A stretch of 64,000 bases of DNA from CAVWDU01 sp963840725 (GCA_963840725.1 CAWIZY010000018.1:1-64000); one strand, 5' to 3'. Counted from the first letter of the stretch, positions 1-9,126 are shown. Made by a program: numbers and translations. The notes: generated by a model not told the origin, from the sequence alone.

Positions 1-84
1 TAGCGACCGGGGGCCGTCAGGTCAAATCAAGCCCCATAACTATCTGGTTGTTTTTAAACGTTAATTATTTGTTTTCTTGGACAT
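1..84. other. Window-edge sequence without a gene
   Basis: AT-rich non-coding sequence downstream of the minus-strand tRNA terminator. I see no ORF, hairpin or promoter in it that I can defend. Confidence 0.5.
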
Positions 85-119
85 AAAAAAACGGTATCGC
101 CAGCGAACTGACGATACCG
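85..119 (-). terminator. Rho-independent terminator after tRNA-Leu
   Basis: An 8-bp stem (CGGTATCG at 92-99 pairing with CGATACCG at 112-119) is followed, reading the minus strand, by a run of seven T (85-91). It lies 8 bases past the CCA end of the tRNA. It would end the tpiA-secG-tRNA transcript here, whereas in many gammaproteobacteria transcription of this block continues toward rimP-nusA. Confidence 0.8.
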
Positions 120-126
120 CTTCGTA

Positions 127-211
127 TGGTGCCGAAGGCCGGACTCGAACCGGCACGGCTTGCGCCAGCTGGCCCTCAAGATAGCGTGTCTACCAATTTC
201 ACCACTTCGGC
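127..211 (-). tRNA. tRNA-Leu (apparent GAG anticodon), anticodon stem mispaired
   Basis: The acceptor stem (GCCGAAG with CTTCGGC), a Leu-type D arm, a long variable arm, the T loop GGTTCGAGTCC and an encoded CCA are all present in 85 nt. The D-arm context and the TTGAGG loop point to Leu-GAG, and the position next to secG matches the usual tpiA-secG-leu tRNA order. The anticodon stem is faulty: GCTATC faces GCCAGC, leaving two mismatches and a loop one base short of a normal TTGAGGT loop. Either the tRNA is degenerate or the sequence here has errors; neighbouring secG is also broken, which favours errors. Confidence 0.8.
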
Positions 212-235
212 TGAAAAGTTCAAAAACCCCCTCCC

Positions 236-613
236 CTACTCGGTCACCTTGGGGACATCATCCTGTGACGGGGCCGCCGGGGCCCCGGGAACCACCGGCA
301 CATCGCTCGCCACCGGCACTTCGGGCACGACGTGCGACCGCGGCCGGCTGGGCCGTCTCCATCAGGGTCTCGGGTTCATTGCTCTGCATCGCAAAATAGG
401 CCAGCGTGAGACTGGTCGGCGAAGAAAAGGGCTGCAAGGATTCCGGTTGTCCGGCTCAGAAAGTTGGAGGCACCACGCGCACCAAATACGCTCGCAGACG
501 CGCCCGAGCCGAACGCGGCCCCCATGTCTGCACCCTTGCCATGCTAAAATGGTGCTCAATCCCACCAAGCCGATAGCCAGAAACAGATGCACGACAACCA
601 ATACGGATTCCAT
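236..613 (-). pseudogene. secG: SecG protein-export subunit, frame-disrupted
   Basis: SecG is the small membrane subunit of SecYEG that eases preprotein movement. The start MESVLVVVHLFLAIGLVGL is typical SecG. Later segments are also SecG-like but lie in other frames: KGADMGAAFGSG, then NFLSRTTGILAALFFA, then a Pro/Val-rich tail ending VPKVTE-stop at 236. The reading frame must shift near 560, 417 and 330. The ATG at 613 lies 16 bases after the tpiA stop, the usual spacing. Three indels in one essential-pathway gene beside other broken genes suggest poor sequence at a contig edge, but real decay is possible. Confidence 0.8.
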
Positions 614-629
614 CACAAAACCTCAAAAA

Positions 630-743
630 TCAACGATTTGCCGCCGAGCAAACCGCCAGAAAATCTTCTGCCTTCAGCGAGGCACCACCGATGAGTCCGC
701 CGTCGATATCGGGCTGGGCCATAAGCTCACCGGCTAACGGTTT
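630..743 (-). pseudogene. tpiA: Triosephosphate isomerase, C-terminal fragment
   Basis: The minus strand encodes the C-terminal end of TpiA, including AQPDIDGGLIGGASLKAEDF, followed by a stop at 630-632 just upstream of secG. TpiA interconverts dihydroxyacetone phosphate and glyceraldehyde-3-phosphate. Only about 38 codons remain. Upstream of the Lys-Pro of the expected VKPxNA motif the sequence changes to an unrelated VPS10/BNR gene on the other strand. One codon also seems missing in the KP-LAGEL stretch. This is an abrupt junction, not a window edge. Confidence 0.75.
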
Positions 744-3700
744 GGGTGGGCAGCGGTGAAAACGTTTCCGGACGCCATGTGGGTTACGGCGATGGCGTCT
801 ACAGGAGTCTCGACGGCGGCAGTTCCTGGGAAAACATGGGCCTCGAGAACTCCGAACATATTGGCATGATCCGCGTACACCCGGAAAACTCGGATGTTGT
901 CTATGTGGCGGCACAGGGCCCCCTCTGGTCAGGTGGTGGCGATCGCGGACTGTTTAAAACCACCGATGGCGGAAAAACCTGGAACAAAATACTCGGTGGC
1001 GGAGAGTACACTGGCGTGTCGGAAGTGCATCTCGACCCGCGGGATCCGGATGTGCTTCTGGCAGTCACCTGGCAGCGGCTGCGCAGCGTCGCTGTGCTGC
1101 TGGACGGCGGCCCCGAGACCGCGATTCACAAGTCAACCGACGGCGGCGCTACCTGGCGCAAACTGGACAAGGGTTTGCCGGAAGGCGTTATGGGCAAGAC
1201 CGGTCTGGCGATCTCCCCCATCGATCCCGATGTCATCTACGCAACGATCGAGATGGATCGGCGCAGTGGCGGATTCTGGCGGTCCGCTGATGGCGGCGAG
1301 AGCTGGGAGAAACGCAGCGACTATCTCTCCGGCGGCACTGGGCCGCACTACTATCAGGAACTGTTTGCCAGTCCCCATGACATGGACCGCGTTTACCAGG
1401 CCGATGTTTATTTGCACTACACCGACGACGGGGGCCGGAGTTTCGTCAAGATGCCCTCCCAGGACAAGCATGTTGACCATCACGCCGTGGCCTTCGATCC
1501 CCGCGATCCCAATTACTTGCTGGTGGGTAATGACGGGGGCATCTACGAGAGCCTCGATCGGGGTGAGAACTGGCGCTTTATCGCCAACCTGCCTGTGACC
1601 CAATTCTACAAGGTGAGCGTGGACTACGATAAGCCATTTTACAATGTTTATGGCGGCACCCAGGACAACAGTTCTCAGGGGGCCCCCTCGCGCACGGACA
1701 CCACCAGTGGCATCCGCAACGCCGACTGGTTTATCACTCTCGGTGGCGATGGCCATCAGTCCTTTGCAGATCCCGATAACCCCGACATCGTCTACGCCCA
1801 GTGGCAGAGAGGTAATCTGAACCGTTTCGACCGTCGCACTGGCGAGACAGTGTATATAAAGCCCCAACCCGAACAGGGAGCGGAAGCCGAGCGCTTCAAT
1901 TGGGACGCGCCCATCCTGATTAGCCCCCACGACAGCAAGCGCCTGTATTTCGCCAGTCACCGGGTCTGGCGCAGTGATGATCGAGGCGACTCCTGGCGTG
2001 CGGTCAGCGACGACCTCACCCGCGATATCGACCGCCTTCAGCAGCCGGTCATGGGACGGCGCTGGAGTTTCGATGCGCCCTGGGACATGTATGCCATGTC
2101 GACTTTCAGTACGATTACCTCTCTGGCTGAGTCGCCGTTGCAAGAGGGGCTTCTGTACGCGGGCACCGATGACGGCCTGATTCAGGTCAGCGAAGACGGC
2201 GGTAAAAACTGGCGTCAAATTGACACTCTGCCAGGGGTAGCGAGCCAGTTTTTTGTGAATGACATCAAGGCGGATCTGCACAAGCCGGACACGGTCTATG
2301 TGGTGGTGGATCAGCACAAGAATGGCGATTATGCCCCCTATGTTTTCAGAAGTGATGATCGTGGCTCCACCTGGACCAGCATCGCTGGCGATCTGCCCGC
2401 CCGGCACATTGTCTGGCGTCTGGTGCAGGACCACGAAGCTCCCGGTCTGTTTTTCGCCGGGACCGAGTTCGGAGTGTTTTTTACCGTCAATGCTGGCAAG
2501 ACATGGGTCAAGCTGGAGGGCAGCAGCCCGACTATCCCCTGGCGTGATCTGGTTATTCAGCGCCGCGAAAACGATCTGGTCGGGGCCACTTTTGGTCGGG
2601 GTATTTATATTCTCGATGACTACAGCCCGCTGCGCACGGTGTCCGCTGATCCCTGCAGCGCGATACGCTGCTGTTTCCCGTGCGAGACACCCCCTGGTAC
2701 ATTCCGCGACAGGTACTGGGCTGCGACTACGACAATTGTCGAGGCGAGCAGGGCGCTGCGTACTTCGTTGCGCCCAATCCTCCCTTTGGCGCCACGGTGA
2801 CTTACTATTTGCCTGAATCCCTGATGTCACGACAACAACAACGGCGTGAACAGGAGAAACCCCTGCAGGCCGAGGGGAAAGACACGACCGTTTCCCGGGT
2901 GGGCCGCAGTAGAGTCTGAGGCGCAAGAGTCGGTGCCGGCGATGGTTCTGACCATCCGCAATGAGAGGGCGAGGTCGTGCGTTACATCGAGGGTCCGACC
3001 GAGGCGGGGTTTCATCGTGTGACCTGGGATTTGCGCTATCCGATTACCGATCCGTGGATTCCACCCGCAGAGCGGGGCGAGCAGTGGCAAACACCGGCGG
3101 GTGTGCTGGTGGCGCCAGGCACCTATACGGTGACACTGGGGCAACGGGTAGATGGCAAGTTAAAGGACCTGGGTCAACAGCAAAGCTTTGAGGTTTATTC
3201 GATTCGCGAGCCCACACTGCCCGGCAGCAATCAGCAGCGGCGCGTGGAGTTTTCATTGGCGGTTGACGAGCTGAAACGCCGCAACAACGGCGCCATCAAG
3301 GCCGTGGCCGAGCTGCAATTTGCTGTGGGTGCCATACAGGAGAGCCTGATGGAGTCGACGGCGCCACCAGCGCTTTACAATCGGGTCTCGAAACTGTCGG
3401 CCCGGGCAAACCGTCTGCTTGACGAGCTCCACCAGAACGAGGAGCGCGACAAGATGGGCGACCCGGGCCCGGTGCCAGTCTCTGCCAGGTTGCAATTTGC
3501 CGGTGCCGGCGCGAGGCAGCAGGCCTATGGCCCGACTCCGGCCCAGGAGCGCAGTATGCAGATTGCCAGCGAGGACTTTGCCCGGATCAGCGGTGAGTTG
3601 GATAAGTTGCTGGGACGGTATCACCATCTGCTGAAAGCCCTGGATGCCGCCGGAGTGCCCTGGACCCCGGGGCGTGGCGTGCCCCGTGCCAGTGGCGGCG

Positions 3701-3813
3701 GTGGGAGAGCCGGACCCGATAAGGGCGAGAAGGGTGAGAAGGCCGAGAAGGGTGAGAAGGCCGAGAAGCATAAAGAGAAACACGGGCACAAGAGCGCGAC
3801 AGATCAGCCTTAG
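737..3813 (+). pseudogene. VPS10/BNR-repeat (sialidase-like propeller) protein, 5'-truncated and frame-broken
   Basis: A large exported-type repeat protein of the VPS10/sortilin or BNR class, often annotated as glycosyl hydrolase or YCF48-like. Many Asp-box-like repeats (DGGKTW, DGGATW, DGGRSF, DRGDSW, DGGKNW, DRGSTW) span 740-2640. A FlgD-like C-terminal part (HRVTWDLRYP) and a charged tail follow. The homologous sequence begins mid-protein (TVWVGSGENVSGRHVGYGDG), so the signal peptide and first repeats are missing at the junction with tpiA. Frames shift near 2651, 2890 and 2965; the segment from 2977 to the stop at 3811-3813 is clean. Substrate and function are unknown. Confidence 0.75.
3724..3768 (+). 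repeat. 18-bp in-frame tandem repeat coding a Gly/Lys/Glu tail
   Basis: Two identical 18-bp units (3733-3750 and 3751-3768), preceded by a related 9-bp half unit, encode alternating GEK and AEK triplets near the C-terminus of the VPS10-like protein. Such a tail is low complexity and probably unstructured. Confidence 0.7.
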
Positions 3814-3958
3814 CGCGCCGGCGCATAAGCGACAGGGTCCCGCGCCGCTGCCCTTGCGCGCTCCAGAGCAGCCCACCCTCCGCGCACCGGCTGGGTGGGC
3901 GGGCAGGGAAGTGCCGGGCGCAAAAAAGTGAGCTTACAGGGGCCAGAGCACCCCATTG

Positions 3959-3989
3959 CGCCTGACAAGCTGGCGTCAGGCGTATTTTT
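3959..3989 (+). terminator. Rho-independent terminator before secD
   Basis: CGCCTGAC (3959-3966) pairs with GTCAGGCG (3975-3982) and is followed by TATTTTT. It closes the VPS10-like transcript. A TAGAAT box at 3993-3998 just after it is a plausible -10 for secD, with no convincing -35. The rest of 3814-4064 shows no gene. Confidence 0.7.
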
Positions 3990-4064
3990 CTGTAGAATGG
4001 CGCGTTTTCTTCACCGGGCTCCACCCGGGTCTCCAATTCCTGAACCTCTCTTTCTGAGCAAACT

Positions 4065-5945
4065 ATGCTAAATAAGTACCCCCTGTGGAAATACCTGCTG
4101 GTTCTGCTGGTTCTGCTGGTCGGTCTGGTCTACGCGGCGCCCAATTTATATGCGCCTGACCCCGCCCTGCAGATCGCGCCTGAGAGCAGCGCCCAGCAGA
4201 TGGACAACAAGACACTAGACCGCGCACTCAAGGCCCTCGAGGCGGAGGGAATCGTGCACTTCGGTGAAGTTCTGGAGCCCTCAGGGCGCAGCGCTCTGAT
4301 TCGCCTTGAAGACGCTGAGCAGCAGTTGACGGCTCAGGCGAGGGTCGCCCGTGCGCTGGGGGATGGGTATATCGTGGCATTGAATCTCGCTCCGACGACC
4401 CCGGCCTGGCTGAGCGGTCTCGGAGCGCAGCCCATGAAGCTGGGCCTGGACCTCTCCGGGGGGGTGCATTTCAAGCTGGAAGTCGATGCCGAGGCCGCCG
4501 TTGAAAGGCGTATGGAGTATTACTTCCAGGCGATCAAGCGGGCGCTGCGGGAAGAGAGAATTCGCGGTCTGGTTAATCTGAGCGGTAGCGACCAGGTGGA
4601 ATCTCGCTTCGCCAGCGAGGCTCTCAGGGAGCGCGCGCGGGATATCGTCAGTGATAACCACCCCGAACTGGTGCTTAGTCGGCTGAATGAGGGTGATGAC
4701 TGGATTCTGGTCGCCACCATGACCGAAGCGACGGTTAAGGAAGTCATCGACTACGCGGTTAGCCAGAACCTCACCACCTTGCGCAACCGGGTCAATGAAC
4801 TCGGCGTGTCTGAGCCGCTGGTTCAGCGCCAGGGGCAAAATCGCATTGTGGTCGAATTGCCGGGCATCCAGGACACGGCGGAAGCCAAGCGTATTTTAGG
4901 CAAGGTGGCGAACCTGGAATTCAGGCTGGTTGCCAATCTGGAGGCCTCCGCTGCAGAAAAGCAGCGTTTCGAGTACCGCAGCGCGGACCGCGCCGGCGCC
5001 AGTGAGTGGCTGGAAAGGGATATCATTATCACCGGTGAGCGGGTCTCCAATGCCCAGGCCAGCTTTGATCAGAACGGTCAGCCAAATGTCCAGATCAGCC
5101 TGGACAGTGAAGGCGGGACCATGATGTCCAGGGCGACGCGCAAGAATATCAAGCGGCGTATGGGCGTGCTGTTCATCGAACGCAAATACCGCACCCGTTA
5201 CGAGACCGGCGAAGACGGCGAAGAAGTTGCGGTGCGCACGCCCTACGATGAGAAAAAGCTGCTCACCGCGCCGGTTATTCAGTCGGCGCTGGGAGCGCAG
5301 TTTCAGATTACTGGCCTTGATAGTCCTATGGAGTCGTCAGAACTCGCACTGATGCTGCGCGCGGGTGCGCTTGCAGCGCCTATTTCGTTCGTCGAGGAAC
5401 GCACTGTCGGACCTTCGCTGGGGGCTGAAAATATCAGAATGGGCGTCAAATCCGTGCAGATGGGCCTCGCTCTGGTGGTGCTCTTCATGGTGTTGTATTA
5501 CCGGGTGTTCGGGGTAGCGGCCGTTATTGCCTTGTCCTGTAACCTGATACTGCTGGTCGCCTTTATGTCGATGATTGGCGCAACACTTACCCTGCCGGGA
5601 ATCGCGGGTATTGTGCTCACTGTGGGTATGGCTGTGGATGCCAATGTGTTGATTTTTTCCCGGATTCGGGAGGAGGTCGGCAATGGTCTATCGCCGCAGA
5701 TGGCGATTCACGCCGGCTTCGAGCGGGCAGTGGGTACGATCCTCGATGCCAATATCACCACGCTGATTGTAGCGATTATCTTGTATGCGGTCGGCACCGG
5801 CCCGATCAAGGGCTTTGCGGTTACCCTGTCAGTGGGCATTGTGACTTCCATGTTTACAGCGATAGTGGGTACCCGGGCCCTGGTCAACCTGTTCTACGGT
5901 GGCCGTCGCGTGAAACACCTGTCCATCGGAGGGGCGAAAGCATGA
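4065..5945 (+). CDS. secD: Protein translocase subunit SecD
   Basis: SecD works with SecF and YajC at the inner membrane, using the proton-motive force to pull preproteins through SecYEG. The 626-residue length is normal. There is an N-terminal membrane segment (about residues 8-27), a large periplasmic domain, the signature GLDLSGGVHF near 127-136, and five C-terminal membrane helices starting near residue 465. The stop overlaps the secF start by four bases (ATGA), so the pair is translationally coupled. Upstream, the usual tgt-yajC genes are not seen; the VPS10-like gene lies there instead. Confidence 0.97.
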   Translation: MLNKYPLWKYLLVLLVLLVGLVYAAPNLYAPDPALQIAPESSAQQMDNKTLDRALKALEAEGIVHFGEVLEPSGRSALIRLEDAEQQLTAQARVARALGDGYIVALNLAPTTPAWLSGLGAQPMKLGLDLSGGVHFKLEVDAEAAVERRMEYYFQAIKRALREERIRGLVNLSGSDQVESRFASEALRERARDIVSDNHPELVLSRLNEGDDWILVATMTEATVKEVIDYAVSQNLTTLRNRVNELGVSEPLVQRQGQNRIVVELPGIQDTAEAKRILGKVANLEFRLVANLEASAAEKQRFEYRSADRAGASEWLERDIIITGERVSNAQASFDQNGQPNVQISLDSEGGTMMSRATRKNIKRRMGVLFIERKYRTRYETGEDGEEVAVRTPYDEKKLLTAPVIQSALGAQFQITGLDSPMESSELALMLRAGALAAPISFVEERTVGPSLGAENIRMGVKSVQMGLALVVLFMVLYYRVFGVAAVIALSCNLILLVAFMSMIGATLTLPGIAGIVLTVGMAVDANVLIFSRIREEVGNGLSPQMAIHAGFERAVGTILDANITTLIVAIILYAVGTGPIKGFAVTLSVGIVTSMFTAIVGTRALVNLFYGGRRVKHLSIGGAKA

Positions 5946-6856
5946 GAGTGATCAAGTTTATGGCCTGGCGGAAGCCGGCCTTCGTGCTGTCGGCGGTGTT
6001 GCTGGTCATTTCTATTGGCTCTTTGGCCGTGCGTCAGCTCAATTGGGGCCTTGATTTCACCGGGGGCACCCTGGTTGAAGTCCATTATAGTGAAACCGCA
6101 GACCTGAACGCGATCCGCGGGACCCTGCAGTCCGAGGGTTATCCGGGGGCGGTAGTGGTGAGTTTTGGCAGCGATCAGGATGTCATGATACGGCTCCCCG
6201 ATGGCTATTCAGATGACGAGGGGAATGTACTGCTAAAGAAGCTGCAGGACAGTTTCAGCGGGACCGTTGAATTGCGGCGCATCGAATTTGTCGGGCCTCA
6301 GGTGGGCGATGAACTGCGTGAACAGGGCGGATTGGCCATGTTGCTGGCACTGGGTCTGGTGATGCTTTACGTGGCTTTTCGCTTCCAGTTTAAATTTGCG
6401 GTTGGGGCGGTTGCTGCACTGGTCCATGATGTAGTGATTACGCTCGGATTTTTCTCGATCACGGGGATGGAGTTCGACCTCACCGTTCTGGCGGCGCTGC
6501 TGGCTGTCATAGGCTACTCACTCAACGACACGATTGTTGTCTCCGACCGGATTCGGGAAAATTTCCGAAAATTGCGCAAAGCTGATCCGGAAGAGGTCAT
6601 TGATATCTCGCTCAGCGAGACCCTGGGCCGGACCCTGGTGACCTCGTTGACGACCTTGCTGGTTCTGTTTTCACTGGCGATATTCGGCGGGGAGATGATC
6701 AACGGCTTTGCTATTGCCCTGATCGTCGGGGTATTGGTGGGAACCTATTCCTCTATCTACGTCGCATCCAACGTGCTGTTGGTGCTCGGTGTAAATAAGG
6801 AAGACCTGATGATTCCGGTGCGGGAAGGCGCAGAGCAGGACGATTTATCGCCCTGA
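5942..6856 (+). CDS. secF: Protein translocase subunit SecF
   Basis: Partner of SecD in the SecDF export motor. The 304-residue protein starts with a membrane segment, carries the family signature WGLDFTGGTL near residues 31-40, and has five more predicted membrane helices from about residue 130, with the conserved SLNDTIVVSDRIREN region in the second half. The ATG overlaps the secD stop. Only 12 bases separate its stop from the stop of convergent suhB, and no terminator is visible between them. Confidence 0.97.
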   Translation: MRVIKFMAWRKPAFVLSAVLLVISIGSLAVRQLNWGLDFTGGTLVEVHYSETADLNAIRGTLQSEGYPGAVVVSFGSDQDVMIRLPDGYSDDEGNVLLKKLQDSFSGTVELRRIEFVGPQVGDELREQGGLAMLLALGLVMLYVAFRFQFKFAVGAVAALVHDVVITLGFFSITGMEFDLTVLAALLAVIGYSLNDTIVVSDRIRENFRKLRKADPEEVIDISLSETLGRTLVTSLTTLLVLFSLAIFGGEMINGFAIALIVGVLVGTYSSIYVASNVLLVLGVNKEDLMIPVREGAEQDDLSP

Positions 6857-6868
6857 ATGCACCCTGTC

Positions 6869-7666
6869 TCAGTCGCCCAGTAGTGGCTTCACCGTCTGCA
6901 GCACCGACTTGAAACACTTTGGCGTGCCGCAGACGATATTACCCGAGCTCAAGTAGCCGTCAGTTCCGTCGACGTCGGTGACCAGCCCGCCAGCTTCACG
7001 CACCAGCAGCGCGCCGGCGGCAATGTCCCATTCCGCCAGCCCGATTTCCCAAAAAGCGTCCAGCCGACCGGCGGCGACGTAGGCCAGATCCAGTGAAGCG
7101 GCCCCAGCGCGGCGAATGCCCGCACATTCTGCGGCAAGAATTTCTATCGTTTTTGCATAGGAGGCCAGCTGGTCGTCGCAATGATTCTTAAAGGGAATGC
7201 CTGTGCCCAGTAGAGCCCCGTCCAGACTCTTGCGGTTGCTTACCCTGATTCTGCGACCGTTCAGTTGAGCCCCGCGACCACGTGAGGCGGTAAACTCCTC
7301 CTGGCGAACGGGGTCTAGCACCACGGCGTGTTCTATTTTTCCCCGGTACAAACAGGCCAGAGATATCGCGTAGTGGGGGATGCCCCTGATGAAATTGGTG
7401 GTGCCGTCAAGTGGGTCGATGACCCACCGGTGTTCGGCATCGGGATCTCCCGTCAGTCCCGTCTCCTCGCCGAATATGGCGTGGTCAGGGTAAGCCTTGT
7501 GCAGGTGGTAAATGATTTCCTTTTCTGCGTTGATATCCACTTCGGTGACAAAGTTGTTCACACCCTTACTTTGAACCTCGAACCGATCGAGGTCGTCTGA
7601 TGCGCGCACAATGTTTTCTCCGGCGCGGCGCGCGGCGCGCAGTGCGATATTGATCATCGGTTCCAT
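6869..7666 (-). CDS. suhB: Inositol-1-monophosphatase SuhB
   Basis: A Mg-dependent phosphatase of the inositol monophosphatase family; in E. coli SuhB also joins the rRNA antitermination complex. The 265-residue protein has all family motifs: VTEVDINAEKEI, FGEE, the metal-binding WVIDPLDGTTNF (about residues 81-92) and EWDIAAGALLVREAGG near 214-229. The ATG at 7666 sits about 30 bases downstream of the expected start site of a minus-strand promoter in the suhB-trmJ palindrome. Orientation opposite trmJ, here next to iscR, is a familiar gammaproteobacterial arrangement. Confidence 0.95.
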   Translation of the reverse strand: MEPMINIALRAARRAGENIVRASDDLDRFEVQSKGVNNFVTEVDINAEKEIIYHLHKAYPDHAIFGEETGLTGDPDAEHRWVIDPLDGTTNFIRGIPHYAISLACLYRGKIEHAVVLDPVRQEEFTASRGRGAQLNGRRIRVSNRKSLDGALLGTGIPFKNHCDDQLASYAKTIEILAAECAGIRRAGAASLDLAYVAAGRLDAFWEIGLAEWDIAAGALLVREAGGLVTDVDGTDGYLSSGNIVCGTPKCFKSVLQTVKPLLGD

Positions 7667-7693
7667 GTTGGGTTCCTGAGGCGTGAAGTCGGC

Positions 7694-7736
7694 GGCGCCG
7701 GATTATAGCAGGAAAAGTCTGCTATAATCCTGCGCC
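7694..7736. promoter_or_regulatory. Symmetric divergent promoter palindrome between suhB and trmJ
   Basis: Perfect 12-bp arms GGATTATAGCAG (7700-7711) and CTGCTATAATCC (7719-7730) flank 7 bases. The outer bases 7694-7698 and 7732-7736 extend pairing to 17 of 18. Each arm contains the same extended -10 box, TGCTATAAT, pointing outward, so both genes get an identical core promoter and leaders of roughly 25-30 bases. No good -35 box is visible in either direction, which fits extended -10 promoters. The symmetry could also be a binding site for a dimeric regulator. Confidence 0.7.
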
Positions 7737-7758
7737 GCTTGGCCCGCCCGGAATCTGC

Positions 7759-8493
7759 ATGAACTTCGACAATATCCGTATCGTATTGGTAAATACGAGT
7801 CACCCCGGGAATATCGGCGGTGTTGCCCGGGCAATGAAAAATATGGGCCTGTCGCGCCTTTATCTCGTGGAACCGAAGTTGTTTCCGCATGAGGAGGCGC
7901 GATGGCGATCCGCCTCGGCTCTCGATGTGCTGGAATCGGCGGTGGTGGTCAGCTCGCTGGAGGAGGCCATCGGCGACTGCCAGTTTGTGGTGGGCACCAG
8001 CGCCCGGGAACGCCGTATTCCCTGGCCGCTGCTCGATCCACGACAGTGCGCGGCAAAGTTGGCGGTGACATCGGACCAGGATCAAGTAGCGATGCTGTTC
8101 GGGCGCGAAGATCGAGGCCTGACCAATGAGGAGCTGCAGGCCTGTAACCTGCATCTCAATATTCCCACCTCTGCCGACTACAGCTCGCTGAATCTGGCGA
8201 TGGCGGTGCAGATTGTCTGTTATGAACTGCGTATGGCCGTGAGCGATGCGCCGGTCAGCCCAGAGCAGCACTGGGACAGCCCGTTCAGCACGGCGGAGAA
8301 TATGGAAAAATTCTACGAGCACCTGGAGGAGACCCTGGTCGATATCGAGTTTCTGGACCCGGCCGCGCCACGCCAGTTGATGCCGCGCTTGCGGCGACTT
8401 TACAACCGCGTGCGGCTCGACGAAATGGAATTGAATATTCTCCGCGGCATACTCACCGAGACCCAGAAGCAGGTGCGGCGCCGCCAGGGTTAG
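7759..8493 (+). CDS. trmJ: tRNA (cytidine/uridine-2'-O)-methyltransferase TrmJ
   Basis: A SPOUT-class methyltransferase that 2'-O-methylates position 32 in the anticodon loop of several tRNAs. The N-terminus (NIRIVLVNTSHPGNIGGVAR) and the AdoMet-knot motifs AMLFGREDRGLTNEEL and SSLNLAMAVQIVCYEL (about residues 111-126 and 140-155) are typical, and the 244 residues match the family. It is transcribed from the palindromic promoter shared with suhB. A large minus-strand ORF across it is a shadow. Confidence 0.93.
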   Translation: MNFDNIRIVLVNTSHPGNIGGVARAMKNMGLSRLYLVEPKLFPHEEARWRSASALDVLESAVVVSSLEEAIGDCQFVVGTSARERRIPWPLLDPRQCAAKLAVTSDQDQVAMLFGREDRGLTNEELQACNLHLNIPTSADYSSLNLAMAVQIVCYELRMAVSDAPVSPEQHWDSPFSTAENMEKFYEHLEETLVDIEFLDPAAPRQLMPRLRRLYNRVRLDEMELNILRGILTETQKQVRRRQG

Positions 8494-8560
8494 GTGTGTT
8501 CCGGGGCCCTGGCAGGGTGCCGGGAGGCGGGGCCTGTAGCGACGGGCAGAGCGCAAGCAA

Positions 8561-8619
8561 ATACTTGACTAAATCACTAGGTTTCTATTCTTGACCAAAA
8601 TAGTTGGTTATCGCATACT
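8561..8619 (+). promoter_or_regulatory. isc operon promoter with two tandem type 1 IscR boxes
   Basis: Site A at 8561-8585 (ATACTTGACTAAATCACTAG...) and site B at 8587-8611 (ATTCTTGACCAAAATAGTTG...) match the published E. coli type 1 IscR consensus at about 20 and 21 of 25 positions. They lie 26 bp apart, as expected for tandem sites. The promoter is -35 TTGACC (8591-8596), 17-bp spacer, -10 CATACT (8614-8619), so site B covers the -35. Holo-IscR bound here would repress the operon when Fe-S clusters are plentiful. Confidence 0.85.
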
Positions 8620-8649
8620 GCTGTCAGGAAGAGTTGACAGGAAAGTGAC

Positions 8650-9126
8650 ATGCGCCTGACCACAAAAGGCCGTTATGCGGTAACCGCGATGCTTGATTTA
8701 GCTTTGCATGGCGAGAAGGGACCTATCAGTCTGGCCGATATTTCCGGGCGCCAGGATATTTCTCTCTCATATCTGGAGCAGCTGTTTGCCAAGCTGCGTC
8801 GCAATGACCTGGTCAGCAGCGTGCGCGGGCCGGGTGGAGGCTATCGCCTTAGCCGCAGCGGCCATCAAATCTTTGTGGCTCAGATTATTGATGCGGTCAA
8901 CGAGGCGGTAGACGCAACCGGGTGTCGCGGGGAAAGCGATTGCCAGCAGGGCGAAGTCTGTCTGACCCATCACCTCTGGTGTGATCTGAGCGAGCAGATC
9001 CACAACTTTCTGAGCGAGATCAGTCTGGCCAATCTCGTCGAGCGGCGAGAAGTGCAGCACATTTCCCGTCGCCAAACTGCCCGGGAAGCCCGCGATGGAG
9101 AGACCCTGCCGGTCACCCAGGTCTGA
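8650..9126 (+). CDS. iscR: Fe-S cluster-sensing regulator IscR
   Basis: An Rrf2-family transcription factor that binds a [2Fe-2S] cluster and controls Fe-S assembly genes. The 158-residue protein has an N-terminal winged helix (MRLTTKGRYAVTAMLDLALH) and the cluster ligands Cys92, Cys98, Cys104 with His107, at the same numbers as E. coli IscR. It is the first gene of the isc operon and lies just downstream of two IscR boxes, so autoregulation is expected. Confidence 0.97.
   Translation: MRLTTKGRYAVTAMLDLALHGEKGPISLADISGRQDISLSYLEQLFAKLRRNDLVSSVRGPGGGYRLSRSGHQIFVAQIIDAVNEAVDATGCRGESDCQQGEVCLTHHLWCDLSEQIHNFLSEISLANLVERREVQHISRRQTAREARDGETLPVTQV

Noticed and set aside
1133..2926. 597-codon minus-strand ORF across the VPS10-like gene
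   Set aside because: The plus strand shows clear BNR repeats; this is a codon-bias shadow with no recognisable protein.
7654..8556. 300-codon minus-strand ORF over trmJ
   Set aside because: It covers the trmJ coding sequence and the divergent promoter; no family resemblance.
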